A stretch of DNA of 64,000 bases from Alteromonadaceae bacterium (GTDB taxonomy: Bacteria; Pseudomonadota; Gammaproteobacteria; Enterobacterales; Alteromonadaceae): assembly GCA_014872785.1 (NCBI GenBank), contig WKFJ01000016.1, positions 1 to 64,000 on the forward strand. Direction: 5' to 3'. A program made the translations under genes and the position numbers. Under the pieces are notes generated by a model. The model saw only the letters and a program-made list of their open reading frames with translations, had not been told where the DNA came from and searched no databases. Position 1 is the stretch's first letter; each line of letters starts with the position of its first letter. Positions 27,666-36,108 of this stretch are shown here, one piece after another.

Positions 27666-29002
27666 GCAGCTTCTCTTACACTATGAGTTGGAAGTTGTTC
27701 ACCAAGTTTCCCTAGACGGATCGCGGTGCTATCTAATTGACCGTGATGATGCCGTATAAAACGACTTAAAAGTGCGTGCAAAATGAGCGCGGGGATGGCG
27801 ACAACCAAACCTAGCTCAGTTGTAATCAGCGCCTTGGATATGCCTCCTGATACGACCGCAGGGTCTCCGCCACCAAATAGGTTCATCATATTGAATGTTT
27901 CTATCATTCCCGAGACCGTACCCAGTAAACCAAGTAGCGGCGCGACAGCGGCGGTAATTGCAATAGCGCCCAATCGAGATTGCAATCGCTCTCGATAATC
28001 TAACAAAAAGGCCAACAACCTATCGTCTCGCCCATCGCCTCTTTCGGTTTGCAAGGTTATTTCCACAAGCGCTAACTGCGCCCCTTGTAGCGTTGCTTTA
28101 AATTTATGCAATTGCACGTAAACATCATCTGAGGTGCTCAACATCTCAATACGCTGAGCAAGCATTGGATTCAACCTTGGCAAACGCCATAGCTGCCAAG
28201 CCTTGGATATTGCTATTGCAATGGCAAATGCGGCAAATAACAAAATAGGGATCACCCAAATGCCACCGCGGGTTAGATGCTCATAAAGCGTTTCCTCTGC
28301 TTCTGCCAACTCCAATAATGTACCTTGTGAAGGGTCAACGACCAGCCCCCCCGTCGATGAGTCATGCAAAGCCAACATATCTTTAGTGTGTTGTTCGTTG
28401 AAGACCCAGTTAACTTGGCTTTCCTCATCCAAAAGACCCGCTCTAAGAAACTGGGGTTGTACAAACCATCGCTGTAGACCTATTGATAACACCATTGCTT
28501 GTTGGATTTTCCCGGCACTGGTTTTAATCGGCCTCTCTTGCCAAGTAGGTGCTAGTTGAGATTGCAGCAGCTCTGGCAGTCGACGAAAACGATTCAGGCT
28601 GACAGTGATGTCAGCATAAAGTGCAGGTGATGGTATTGATGAAAGCTCAAACGAATCCAATGACTCCGACAACAAGCGCAATTGATAATTTTCCTGTTGC
28701 TGCCATTCGTTCAAACGCGACTGAATCTTGGATAAGGCCAGGGTTTGATCATCCAGCATTCGACGTTTTACCGCGTTTTGTTGTCTTAAAGAAACAACTT
28801 CAGCTTGAAGCGTTTGTAGCTCAACTGAAAGCGATGTGCGTTCTTGCGATATTTGTTCTCGGGCTTTTTCAAGCCTCACTTGCGCTTGTTTTATGTCTGC
28901 GAGCAAACCAACTTTAACCGAATCTAATTCATTGGCTATTACCCAATTTGATTGCAAAAATAAGACGCAAAACATCGCAAAGAAGAAAAAGATAAGGCGC
29001 AT
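27662..29002 (-). CDS. TtpC-like ExbB protein with periplasmic coiled-coil domain
   Basis: Protein of 446 aa from ATG 29002, which overlaps the TAA of the upstream gene. A signal peptide (MRLIFFFFAMFCVLFLQSNW) leads to a periplasmic coiled coil (about 30-120, many Gln/Leu/Glu). A conserved middle domain and then a MotA/TolQ/ExbB part follow, with a helix WVIPILLFAAFAIAIAIS and channel helices AITAAVAPLLGLLGTVSGM and ALITTELGLVVAIPALILHA. This is the architecture of TtpC, the fourth member of Vibrio TonB2 systems, which is needed for iron-complex uptake there. In this operon it is second, after the DUF3450 gene. Confidence 0.9.
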   Translation of the reverse strand: MRLIFFFFAMFCVLFLQSNWVIANELDSVKVGLLADIKQAQVRLEKAREQISQERTSLSVELQTLQAEVVSLRQQNAVKRRMLDDQTLALSKIQSRLNEWQQQENYQLRLLSESLDSFELSSIPSPALYADITVSLNRFRRLPELLQSQLAPTWQERPIKTSAGKIQQAMVLSIGLQRWFVQPQFLRAGLLDEESQVNWVFNEQHTKDMLALHDSSTGGLVVDPSQGTLLELAEAEETLYEHLTRGGIWVIPILLFAAFAIAIAISKAWQLWRLPRLNPMLAQRIEMLSTSDDVYVQLHKFKATLQGAQLALVEITLQTERGDGRDDRLLAFLLDYRERLQSRLGAIAITAAVAPLLGLLGTVSGMIETFNMMNLFGGGDPAVVSGGISKALITTELGLVVAIPALILHALLSRFIRHHHGQLDSTAIRLGKLGEQLPTHSVREAA

Positions 29003-29760
29003 TAGTTTACGCCTCCATATTCTTGCAATGCCTTTGTGTCGATAGGTAGCTGTACCCAATTTGCACTACGTGGATTGTCCAACATCGCCAACACACTAAG
29101 CAGTGTTTCCGGCGATATCGAAGTTGGTTGCGATTGCCAAGTCCAGCCGTCAAAACGACTGTATCCCTTACCCCAATATGCGCCATCCACTGTGACGTAA
29201 TAACCAAAAGCGACGCCGAGAAAAAACTGATTTACTTCTCTTTCTTCCCCGTCAAACCACATTCTTGCTTTGTGGACTGCAATGCGCCGATTAAAGTTGG
29301 CTGCGCTGTTAAACATAGCCAGCTGTAATTCAAGTTTTTCGTTATTGCTCGCGGCATCGGCATATGCCAACAAATCGGCTTGCCACTTTTCTTGAAGCGG
29401 AGGAGGGAACTGCTCCTGTAGAGATGTTAGCTGTAAATGATTCTTCTCTAACGCCGACTGTAAAGAGGATTGATTCTTCTCAAGCAGCTCTTGCTGTGCA
29501 ATTAGCAGCTCTCTTTGGTGTGTAACATCATCTTGGGAGCTTAGGTCTTGATTAAGCAGCTGCTGCAATTGTTGTTTTTCGCGCTGCAATAATTCAACCT
29601 GCTGTTGTAAAACTGGCTTTTGCTCTCGCCATTTTTGCTCAATTGCATTGGCCTGCTGTTCAAGTTGAAGCCAGTGTAATACGAGTTTTTCCATCTCGGT
29701 TGCGCTCGTAGCAAAGGCAGGGGAAGCAAAACAATAAATAAGAACAATCGAAAAGCGCAT
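29002..29760 (-). CDS. DUF3450 family periplasmic coiled-coil protein
   Basis: First gene of the TonB operon, 252 aa. It has a signal peptide (MRFSIVLIYCFASPAFA) and a long Gln/Leu-rich coiled coil (about 25-125). A C-terminal globular part contains VHKARMWFDGEEREVNQFFLGVAFGYYVTVDGAYWG (residues broken here by position: about 160-195), characteristic of DUF3450. Such proteins regularly precede TtpC-like ExbB genes and probably sit in the periplasm with the TonB complex. A Fur box lies 55 bp upstream of its start. Confidence 0.88.
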   Translation of the reverse strand: MRFSIVLIYCFASPAFATSATEMEKLVLHWLQLEQQANAIEQKWREQKPVLQQQVELLQREKQQLQQLLNQDLSSQDDVTHQRELLIAQQELLEKNQSSLQSALEKNHLQLTSLQEQFPPPLQEKWQADLLAYADAASNNEKLELQLAMFNSAANFNRRIAVHKARMWFDGEEREVNQFFLGVAFGYYVTVDGAYWGKGYSRFDGWTWQSQPTSISPETLLSVLAMLDNPRSANWVQLPIDTKALQEYGGVN

Positions 29761-29814
29761 AGCAAAAGTTAAAAGTCACAATGGAGTGTAAATTGAATTA
29801 CAAACAAGTGTATT

Positions 29815-29827
29815 GATAATCATTATC
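29815..29827 (-). promoter_or_regulatory. Fur box of the TonB operon
   Basis: The perfect palindrome GATAATCATTATC, extended on the right by ATTTGCAA, matches the Fur consensus. It lies 55 bp before the DUF3450 start, where a promoter is expected, so iron-replete repression of all six genes is likely. Confidence 0.85.
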
Positions 29828-29975
29828 ATTTGCAATAGATAAATAATATTGACGTTATCTTGGTGCAGAGGTCATCGGGTTGCAGAAGTTTTAGGGGTTG
29901 CCAAAGTAGAACGGACGACGAAAGTAGAAGGGGTGACCAAATATTAATTTGGCTCCCCCCAAATAAGACTATCGA

Positions 29976-32378
29976 TTAGAAGTTGTAAGTAAGGTTTAGC
30001 GCAAACTCACGACCAGGCTCACTAAAGCGGTCGATACCATTGCCACTAACGCCGCCAAAGAACCCACCATCTCCTTCACGAACAAGACGGACGCGAGGCC
30101 ACAAAGCGTATTTTTCATCAAATAGGTTATTCACCGCTGCGCGGATAACCGTGTTGTCGGTCAATTCATAAAATCCGTTTAAATCAACCACTGTGGCATC
30201 CTCTGAGTAAAATGTAGCACTGTAAGTAGCATCGTACTCTTTACCATCGATGAAGCGCGCATAAGATGATACACCCCAGTTCTGGCTCGAACTCAGGTAG
30301 CTAAGCCCCAGAACACTAGTATCTGGTGTGATACTCTCAAGTGCATCACCAGACTGATGGGACGCATCAAACCCAGTTTCAACGCTGCCAACTACACTAT
30401 TGGTGTATTCACCTTCACTTTGGGCATGGCTGAAAGTCAGCATCCAATTCTGATTAATTTGCCAACCCGCGTCGATTTCAAATCCCGTGACCTCGACTTC
30501 ACTGGCATTGGTGGGTACCCCCCAGGTATCTTCAGTCAAAGTCGCAACCGTCCAGCAACTATCGTCAAATACAGGGCCTGCGCATTGCGGCAAAAACCAA
30601 TTAAATGAAGCTTGTGTGATAGGCGCATCAAAAGCCGAAGCTTGATTGATGTTAACAATGAAGTTGTCGAAATCTGAACGGAAGACAGAAACATTGAAAA
30701 AGCTACCGTCTTTTTGCCATTGGTAGGCAAGTTCGTAATTGGTACTTTCTTCTGCCTCTAAATCCGGATTTGCCACCGTATCTAGGTCAAGTTCGCTACG
30801 TCCGTTTGGCACATACAGTACGCTGCCCGAGTTAGGCTCGACGAAACGTACCGCGTCAGTAAACTCGCTGGTTCCGTTGGTACCATAGTAAAGTTCTTGA
30901 GTGGTAAGCGCTTTAAAACCAGTCCCCACACTTGCCCAGATGCGTTGGTATTCACCGAGCTCATATTGTAAGTTAACACTCCAAGTAACAGCATCGAACT
31001 CGGCATCTGTTACGCTGCTTCCTGTGATATCAATAAAATTGTCACCAACTTCAGGACTATAGCTGGTTTCGTCATATCGAATACCCGCATTCAATGTTAA
31101 CGCCTTACTCAAGTCTATCGAGTCTGTTAAATAAAGCGATAAGCTATCTGATTCAGTATCTGGTACCCATGCAGGGTCGACGATGGGATAGCCATCTCTC
31201 AATCCAGAGTCAACTGTTGTACCGTTGTAACGAATATCTTGTAGGAAGTTACTGACCTCTCTGTTCTCTGAACTGATACCAAAAGCCAGTTCATGCAAAA
31301 AGTTACCTAACTGCAATGCCTTGTCGAAATCAAGGCTGAAGCTTGTAAGCTCTTGAGTATATTGCCTGTCTTCATTTCGCAAATAAGCCGTGCCAGCGCT
31401 GCTAAACAGGAATAGTGTTGACCCAGCATTATTAATTTCTTGGTCATCAAACTTTAATGACATCGAATCAAATAACGGATTATTTGCCTGCCAGTCAAAC
31501 CATACCCCGACGCGCTCGCTCCTTGATTCATCCTGCGCTTGAAAATCGAAGTAGCTAGCAGATTGCCTAGACAATGGCTGACCCGATGAGTCTTTTACGT
31601 AGTCCTCAAACACCAGGCCAAATTCAACATCAGCGCTCGGCGAGTAGGAAAGTTTGGCCAGTACGTTAGTGGATTCGTGCTCAAATGGATCGGCAACACC
31701 GCGGGCTGGCCCTTCAATGTTGGCACCATCACCGTGAGCTTTGGTTTCACTACCATCGCGCTGCGTGAGGATCAACAAACCTTCAAATGCGCCACGTCTG
31801 GTCGCCATAGCAACATTTGCCAAGGTTTCACTGTTTCTGCCGTCATAACCTAACTTAACCGCTCCGGCAAAGCCGTCACCGGTTGGGTTTAAATAGTCAT
31901 CTGCGTCTTTTGTGGTATAGAGCACAGCACCGCCCAATGCACCGCTGCCGGCAACAACTGAATTAGCACCTTTGAGAATCTCGATACTTTTAACACTCTC
32001 AGGCTCAATCGCATTGCGCGTTGAACTAAACATGCCATAGCGACTAAATCCAAGTGGGTCTAAACTCTCCCCTTGCCCCAAGCCATCAAGGGTAATCGCA
32101 ACAGCATCACCATCCATTCCACGTATATTAAAACCGTTGTCGCCGAAGCGGTTTCCTGTGTTATTCACTTCAACACCCGGTAAATAGCGCACAGTATCAA
32201 ACGCATCTTTTATGAGGTTCGATTCTATTGCATTGGTATCGAGTACTTTGATATTCGTGGCAACTGATGTTTCCTCTGTACTTTCCACTCTTGTTTTTTC
32301 TAATGTTTCTTGCGCTAGAACGAAGGGAGAGAGTGTCAGTGATATGATAATAGCAATAGGTTTTAGTTTCTGTGTCAT
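29976..32378 (-). CDS. TonB-dependent receptor, heme/hemoglobin type
   Basis: Outer-membrane receptor of 800 aa. The start at 32378 (MTQKLKPIAI) has a GGAG site and gives a signal peptide cleaved after VLAQ; the longer frame from 32429 is unlikely. The plug domain has VRYLPGVEV, NIRGMDGDAVAITLDG and SIEILKGANSVVAGSGALGG, the pattern of the hemoglobin/transferrin receptor group (HutA/HmuR-like). The barrel ends with the usual NNLFDEKY motif and a terminal FALNLTYNF. Ligand is inferred to be heme or a heme protein; another iron complex is possible. A Fur box lies at 32457. Confidence 0.9.
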   Translation of the reverse strand: MTQKLKPIAIIISLTLSPFVLAQETLEKTRVESTEETSVATNIKVLDTNAIESNLIKDAFDTVRYLPGVEVNNTGNRFGDNGFNIRGMDGDAVAITLDGLGQGESLDPLGFSRYGMFSSTRNAIEPESVKSIEILKGANSVVAGSGALGGAVLYTTKDADDYLNPTGDGFAGAVKLGYDGRNSETLANVAMATRRGAFEGLLILTQRDGSETKAHGDGANIEGPARGVADPFEHESTNVLAKLSYSPSADVEFGLVFEDYVKDSSGQPLSRQSASYFDFQAQDESRSERVGVWFDWQANNPLFDSMSLKFDDQEINNAGSTLFLFSSAGTAYLRNEDRQYTQELTSFSLDFDKALQLGNFLHELAFGISSENREVSNFLQDIRYNGTTVDSGLRDGYPIVDPAWVPDTESDSLSLYLTDSIDLSKALTLNAGIRYDETSYSPEVGDNFIDITGSSVTDAEFDAVTWSVNLQYELGEYQRIWASVGTGFKALTTQELYYGTNGTSEFTDAVRFVEPNSGSVLYVPNGRSELDLDTVANPDLEAEESTNYELAYQWQKDGSFFNVSVFRSDFDNFIVNINQASAFDAPITQASFNWFLPQCAGPVFDDSCWTVATLTEDTWGVPTNASEVEVTGFEIDAGWQINQNWMLTFSHAQSEGEYTNSVVGSVETGFDASHQSGDALESITPDTSVLGLSYLSSSQNWGVSSYARFIDGKEYDATYSATFYSEDATVVDLNGFYELTDNTVIRAAVNNLFDEKYALWPRVRLVREGDGGFFGGVSGNGIDRFSEPGREFALNLTYNF

Positions 32379-32456
32379 GTGTACTCCAATTAAAAACAGA
32401 CTCAAATGATTTTTAACTGGTCGCTTCATTTGAATTAAATGTGGCGGGCATTATAT

Positions 32457-32475
32457 GCAAATGATAATGATTTGC
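32457..32475 (-). promoter_or_regulatory. Fur box upstream of the TonB-dependent receptor
   Basis: The 19-mer GCAAATGATAATGATTTGC is nearly symmetric and close to the Fur consensus. It lies about 80 bp upstream of the receptor start and about 50 bp downstream of the small HPGHDHSH gene. Confidence 0.87.
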
Positions 32476-32527
32476 AATTGCATCGATGGTTTTGAATGCT
32501 ATCTTACCGTCAAAATAGCAATCAAGT

Positions 32528-32776
32528 TCAATGTGTAGTGTTTGGCTCTTGTGCGTTTAGCTTGAGACTTTTTTTGTGATCCACGTTTCTCACGCCTGAC
32601 AAGTTGTGAATCAGATACATGGCGGTCGATACGATGAAAAATGCCAAAGAAAGGTAAAAAGCATAATTTAGAAACGTCGCTGACCAGTGACTGTGGTCAT
32701 GGCCTGGATGCGCAAAAGCAAGCACACAAGGTAAAAGTGCAATGATCAAAATCCCAAACGCTGTGTAGTTTTTCAC
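32528..32776 (-). CDS. Small His-rich single/double-helix membrane protein
   Basis: Protein of 82 aa from GTG 32776, which has AGGAG 8 nt upstream; the longer frame (32809) lacks a site. It has an N-terminal hydrophobic segment (FGILIIALLPCVLAFA) that may be a signal peptide, then HPGHDHSH, then a membrane helix (YAFYLSLAFFIVSTAMYLI) and a basic tail. The histidine cluster just outside the membrane suggests metal or heme binding. It lies between the heme-type receptor and fur, all near Fur boxes. I do not recognise a named family. Confidence 0.65.
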   Translation of the reverse strand: MKNYTAFGILIIALLPCVLAFAHPGHDHSHWSATFLNYAFYLSLAFFIVSTAMYLIHNLSGVRNVDHKKSLKLNAQEPNTTH

Positions 32777-32909
32777 ATTTTTCTCCTGTCTTTGTGGTTC
32801 GGGTATCACTTATGTTTAAGAAATAGAGTCGAGAGAGCACAGTTCCGCCATTAACAATGGTTTTGATTGATCCATCTATGCTCTTTTCGAACAAATTGTA
32901 TTTATCCAT

Positions 32910-33299
32910 TCAGTGCAAAGCTTGTGAACTATCCTCAAACATAGCCAAAAACAGCTGATCTGAACTGCTTTGATTGGCGCGTAAGCTCTGCATACAAACC
33001 TTTAAATGTGTCCGGCTCGCTGAAGAGGATTCCTCATTAGCAAGTAATTGATTAAGACTGGAATAAGATTGAGCAAACACTATCTTGGCGTGTTCTGAGC
33101 ACTCTAATTTTTCTAAACAACTGGTAAGCAACACAGTCAAAGAAGTTAACTTAGAAACCAAAATATCCGCTTCTCCCTGATACAGTTCCATCAAAATTTC
33201 TACCGTTTCAAACGCACATCCTAAAAACGGTAACGCTTCTCGCCATTTAGCCTGCTGTAACAGTAATTCACCATTTTGCTGTGCTTGCTCCAATCGCAT
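32910..33299 (-). CDS. Hypothetical helical protein next to fur
   Basis: Protein of 129 aa, predicted all-helical. MRLEQAQQNGELLLQQAKWREALPF looks like one TPR-like hairpin, followed by leucine- and serine-rich helices. It has five cysteines but no metal motif. No signal peptide or membrane segment was seen. It is divergent from fur, so the Fur box at 33422 could also act on it. Function is unknown. Confidence 0.6.
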   Translation of the reverse strand: MRLEQAQQNGELLLQQAKWREALPFLGCAFETVEILMELYQGEADILVSKLTSLTVLLTSCLEKLECSEHAKIVFAQSYSSLNQLLANEESSSASRTHLKVCMQSLRANQSSSDQLFLAMFEDSSQALH

Positions 33300-33421
33300 T
33301 AACGCTTCTTGCGGATGGAAGTAAACCCAGTCCCGGTGGTTCGGACATAAAAACTATAAATGCATATCACTCACCTTTTTTTGATGTTGTAAAACTACAG
33401 TAGATCACAAAACACCCAGTT

Positions 33422-33440
33422 GCAAATGATAATTATTTTC
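33422..33440. promoter_or_regulatory. Fur box in the fur promoter region
   Basis: GCAAATGATAATTATTTTC followed by ATTA matches the Fur consensus in most positions. It lies about 65-80 bp before the fur start and 120 bp from the divergent hypothetical gene, fitting autoregulation of fur. Confidence 0.75.
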
Positions 33441-33504
33441 ATTAAGATTGTTGGAAATAACGAGGTTTAACAGAGTCAATTCAAAAAATAGAATGGAGAG
33501 CGTA

Positions 33505-33927
33505 GTGGAAGAACAGTCAGCGTTGAAAAAGGCAGGATTAAAAGTGACGCATCCACGTGTAGTAGTCTTGGAAAGGCTTAATCAGGCTCAAGACCACCAT
33601 CTAAGCGCCGAAGAGATCTATCGAGTATTATTAGAGCGAGGGCACGACTTAGGTTTAGCCACAGTTTATCGAGTTCTCAACCAGTTTGAAGATGCGGGCA
33701 TCGTGCAACGGCATCATTTCGAAGGTGGTAAATCGGTGTTTGAGCTCACCAACAAACCTCACCATGACCACATTATATGCTTAGGTTGTGGCAAGGTTAT
33801 CGAATTTCGCGATGACATCATCGAAGAAAAACAAAAAGAAATTGCCAAGAAATACAATATTCAGTTAACCAACCACAGCTTACATTTATACGGGTATTGC
33901 CAAAATGGTTGTGCCAAACCATCTTAA
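33505..33927 (+). CDS. fur: Ferric uptake regulator Fur
   Basis: Iron-responsive repressor, about 140 aa from GTG 33505, which has GGAG 7 nt upstream; the open frame begins at 33448 but that would be too long. The winged helix has LKKAGLKVTHPRVVVL, HHLSAEEIYR and LATVYRVLNQFEDAG. Metal-binding parts are GGKSVFELTNKPHHDHIICLGCGKVIEF (positions about 75-102, with the HHDH and CxxC) and NHSLHLYGYCQNGC. Both usual metal sites are complete. The Fur boxes at 29815, 32457 and 33422 are probable targets. Confidence 0.95.
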   Translation: MEEQSALKKAGLKVTHPRVVVLERLNQAQDHHLSAEEIYRVLLERGHDLGLATVYRVLNQFEDAGIVQRHHFEGGKSVFELTNKPHHDHIICLGCGKVIEFRDDIIEEKQKEIAKKYNIQLTNHSLHLYGYCQNGCAKPS

Positions 33928-33953
33928 AGAGTACAACCCAGGTAGTTCAACCA

Positions 33954-34673
33954 CTACAAGAAGCTCTCTTCACTAATGTAATCCTCAGGTACCATTGTCT
34001 TGAGCGTCTCTCGAGATGTTTCAATAAAATTGCCAGGACCGCACAAATAAAACCGCAGATTGTCGCAGCCCTCAGCCATTTCGGATACAAACCTACTTAT
34101 TGCAGGAGCGTTTATACGACCTCTATGCCAGGCCTCTCCAGTTTCTCCACTTAAGCAATGTTTAACTTCAAAGCGCTCTTTAAAACGCTGTTGCAACTGC
34201 GCTAGCTCACTGGCAAAAATAATATCTTCGGGAGTGCGATTACCGTAAAGCAAGGATACTTTACTCTTTGGCTCCTGGTTTAACACAGCAACAAGCATAC
34301 TATAAATAGGCGTAATTCCAGAACCGGCAGCTAAGAAACAATGGTGCACACTGCGCTCGGCATCAGGTTGCAATTGAAACAGCCCTTGTGGCTTACTCAC
34401 AGCGAGACCGTCCCCTGCTTTTACTTCATCACAAATAAACGAAGACACCAAACCACCCTCAATTCTTTTAACCGTCACCGCTAAATGGTTGGTGTCACCT
34501 GATGCAATAGAGTAGCGTCTAACATGAGGCTTTCCCGCAATCATGCAGCGCACTTGTAGGTGCTGACCCGGTATCCATTGCATGGCTTTTTGTTGCGCTT
34601 CTGGCACCTCAAAAAGTAATGACACCGCATCTTTGGTTTCTTGTTTGATATTTGTAATAGTAAGGTTTGGCAT
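33954..34673 (-). CDS. FAD/NAD(P)H oxidoreductase of the ferredoxin-reductase family
   Basis: Flavoprotein reductase of 239 aa. The FAD domain has RRYSIAS (about 53-59) and GLVSSFI; the NAD(P) domain has AAGSGITPIYSM, LLYGNRTPEDIIF and FYLCGPGNFI. It resembles the reductase part of PaaE/Hmp/CbrA-like enzymes but ends after the NAD domain, so it lacks the C-terminal 2Fe-2S ferredoxin domain of PaaE. The end looks natural (DYISEESFL, close to the usual EEYF ending). It is convergent with fur (26 bp between stops); a role in ferric reduction is a contextual guess. Confidence 0.85.
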   Translation of the reverse strand: MPNLTITNIKQETKDAVSLLFEVPEAQQKAMQWIPGQHLQVRCMIAGKPHVRRYSIASGDTNHLAVTVKRIEGGLVSSFICDEVKAGDGLAVSKPQGLFQLQPDAERSVHHCFLAAGSGITPIYSMLVAVLNQEPKSKVSLLYGNRTPEDIIFASELAQLQQRFKERFEVKHCLSGETGEAWHRGRINAPAISRFVSEMAEGCDNLRFYLCGPGNFIETSRETLKTMVPEDYISEESFL

Positions 34674-34810
34674 AATGTTGTTTAAGTTGTGAATAGCTAC
34701 CGCAATTAAGCATACAACACTTATCTAGCAAGTGAATCAAAGCAAGCCGAATAATGAAAAAACAGCCCTCTTAAAGTGGCACATTTCGAGTAAGTAAAAC
34801 TTAAGTGAAT

Positions 34811-34858
34811 GTTAATTTTTCTTAGTTGAATATATCTATTTTTTCTAAGAAAATTAAC
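34811..34858. promoter_or_regulatory. Inverted repeat upstream of rarD
   Basis: GTTAATTTTTCTTAG (34811-34825) and CTAAGAAAATTAAC (34845-34858) are complementary except for one extra T, with a 19-nt AT-rich loop. The repeat ends 25 bp before the rarD start, so it would form a hairpin in the leader or serve as an operator. Confidence 0.4.
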
Positions 34859-34883
34859 TTCCATAATCAAACAGGATAAAACT

Positions 34884-35861
34884 GTGCAACTTGATCGTAC
34901 GCAGGCAGGTGTATTACTCGCCATTGCCGCCTACAGCATGTGGGGGTTTGCCCCAATGTACTTCAAACTATTGCTACATATGCCAGCACTAGAAATTCTC
35001 GTGCACCGAATAGTTTGGTCTATCCTCATTCTAAGCATCTTGGTCATGGCCTTGCGTCAGTGGCACAAAATTAAAGCTGCGCTTAGCAATCCCAAGTTAC
35101 TGGGGGTATTAACCGCCTCGGGCTTATTATTGGCTGGAAACTGGTTTCTTTTTATCTGGGCGGCGAATAATGATCACTTGCTCGATGCCAGCCTAGGTTA
35201 TTACATTAACCCTCTGCTTAACGTCTTTTTAGGCCGCGTATTTCTATCCGAAAAACTGCGCTCATTGCAACAAATCGCTGTGTTAATGGCTGTGGTAGGG
35301 GTGTCGATTTTGATTGTCTCTTTCGGGCAGGTGCCCTGGATAGCATTAGTATTGGCGTCTAGCTTTGGTGTCTATGGTCTGATTCGCAAAACAGTGCCTG
35401 TTGACTCCATGCCAGGGCTCTTAGTAGAAAGCTTGCTAATGCTACCCTTTGCTATCATCTATTGGGTTTTCTATGCATCGCCCGCAAGCGACTTGAGCCA
35501 GATTTCAGGTTACGCCATTTTCCTACTTGTCATGGCTGGCGCGGTGACAACAGCACCACTACTTTGTTTTACCGCTGCCGCAAAACGCATTAAGTATTCG
35601 ACTTTGGGCTTCTTCCAATACATTGGACCGAGCATTATGTTTTTACTCGCCGTTTTCCTGTACGGGGAACCGCTGGACAATGAAAGATTAATCACCTTCG
35701 GTTTCGTATGGGCCGCGTTGGTGCTATTTAGCTTTGATTCCTTTAGGCATTACAAAGTTGAATCCAGCGCGAAGAAAAAACACAAAATTGATGCTACCCA
35801 AACGGTAAAAGAAGGCTATACCCGAAACACCTCAAGATGCTCGACTTCAGCGAGTGAATAA
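34884..35861 (+). CDS. rarD: RarD/EamA family transporter
   Basis: Drug/metabolite-superfamily permease, 325 aa, with about ten membrane helices. The N-terminus SMWGFAPMYFKLL and ALEILVHRIVWS are RarD signatures, as is LFIWAANNDHLLDASLGYYINPLLNV. The last ten or so residues (GYTRNTSRCSTSASE) are coded by the inverted-repeat element that begins at 35816, so the natural C-terminus has been replaced; the transmembrane part is unaffected. Substrate is unknown; the E. coli name comes from chloramphenicol sensitivity. The open frame starts at GTG 34884 in AAAACTGTGCAACTT, with AGGA about 9 nt upstream. Confidence 0.92.
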   Translation: MQLDRTQAGVLLAIAAYSMWGFAPMYFKLLLHMPALEILVHRIVWSILILSILVMALRQWHKIKAALSNPKLLGVLTASGLLLAGNWFLFIWAANNDHLLDASLGYYINPLLNVFLGRVFLSEKLRSLQQIAVLMAVVGVSILIVSFGQVPWIALVLASSFGVYGLIRKTVPVDSMPGLLVESLLMLPFAIIYWVFYASPASDLSQISGYAIFLLVMAGAVTTAPLLCFTAAAKRIKYSTLGFFQYIGPSIMFLLAVFLYGEPLDNERLITFGFVWAALVLFSFDSFRHYKVESSAKKKHKIDATQTVKEGYTRNTSRCSTSASE

Positions 35862-36084
35862 AAGGATTTAGGCAAGGCAAATTGTTGAAGGCATGGTTAT
35901 TTCACGGCAATACAATTTAACGCAGCATAAATCCCTTTAGGCCTCGCCCTTTGGGAGCTTCACAGCACTTCCATTACTGCGTTACAATTGCTTGAAAGGT
36001 AACCACATTCCTTCTCAAGTGTGCCTTGTACTGAAAGCGCTGTGATAGCTCTGAAGCACGCATCTTGAGGTGTTTCGGGTATAG
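35816..36084. mobile_element. MITE-like element with 25-bp perfect terminal inverted repeats
   Basis: The left end (35816-35840, starting CTATACCCGAAACACC) and right end (36060-36084, ending GGTGTTTCGGGTATAG) are perfect reverse complements over 25 bp, enclosing about 219 bp with no coding capacity. An inner pair CACAGC/GCTGTG adds symmetry. Size, ends and lack of genes fit a non-autonomous miniature inverted-repeat element. It lies between convergent rarD and the REC-REC-GGDEF gene and supplies the rarD stop codon. Confidence 0.75.
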
Positions 36085-36108
36085 AGATTAAGATATTGCG
36101 TCAGCGTA

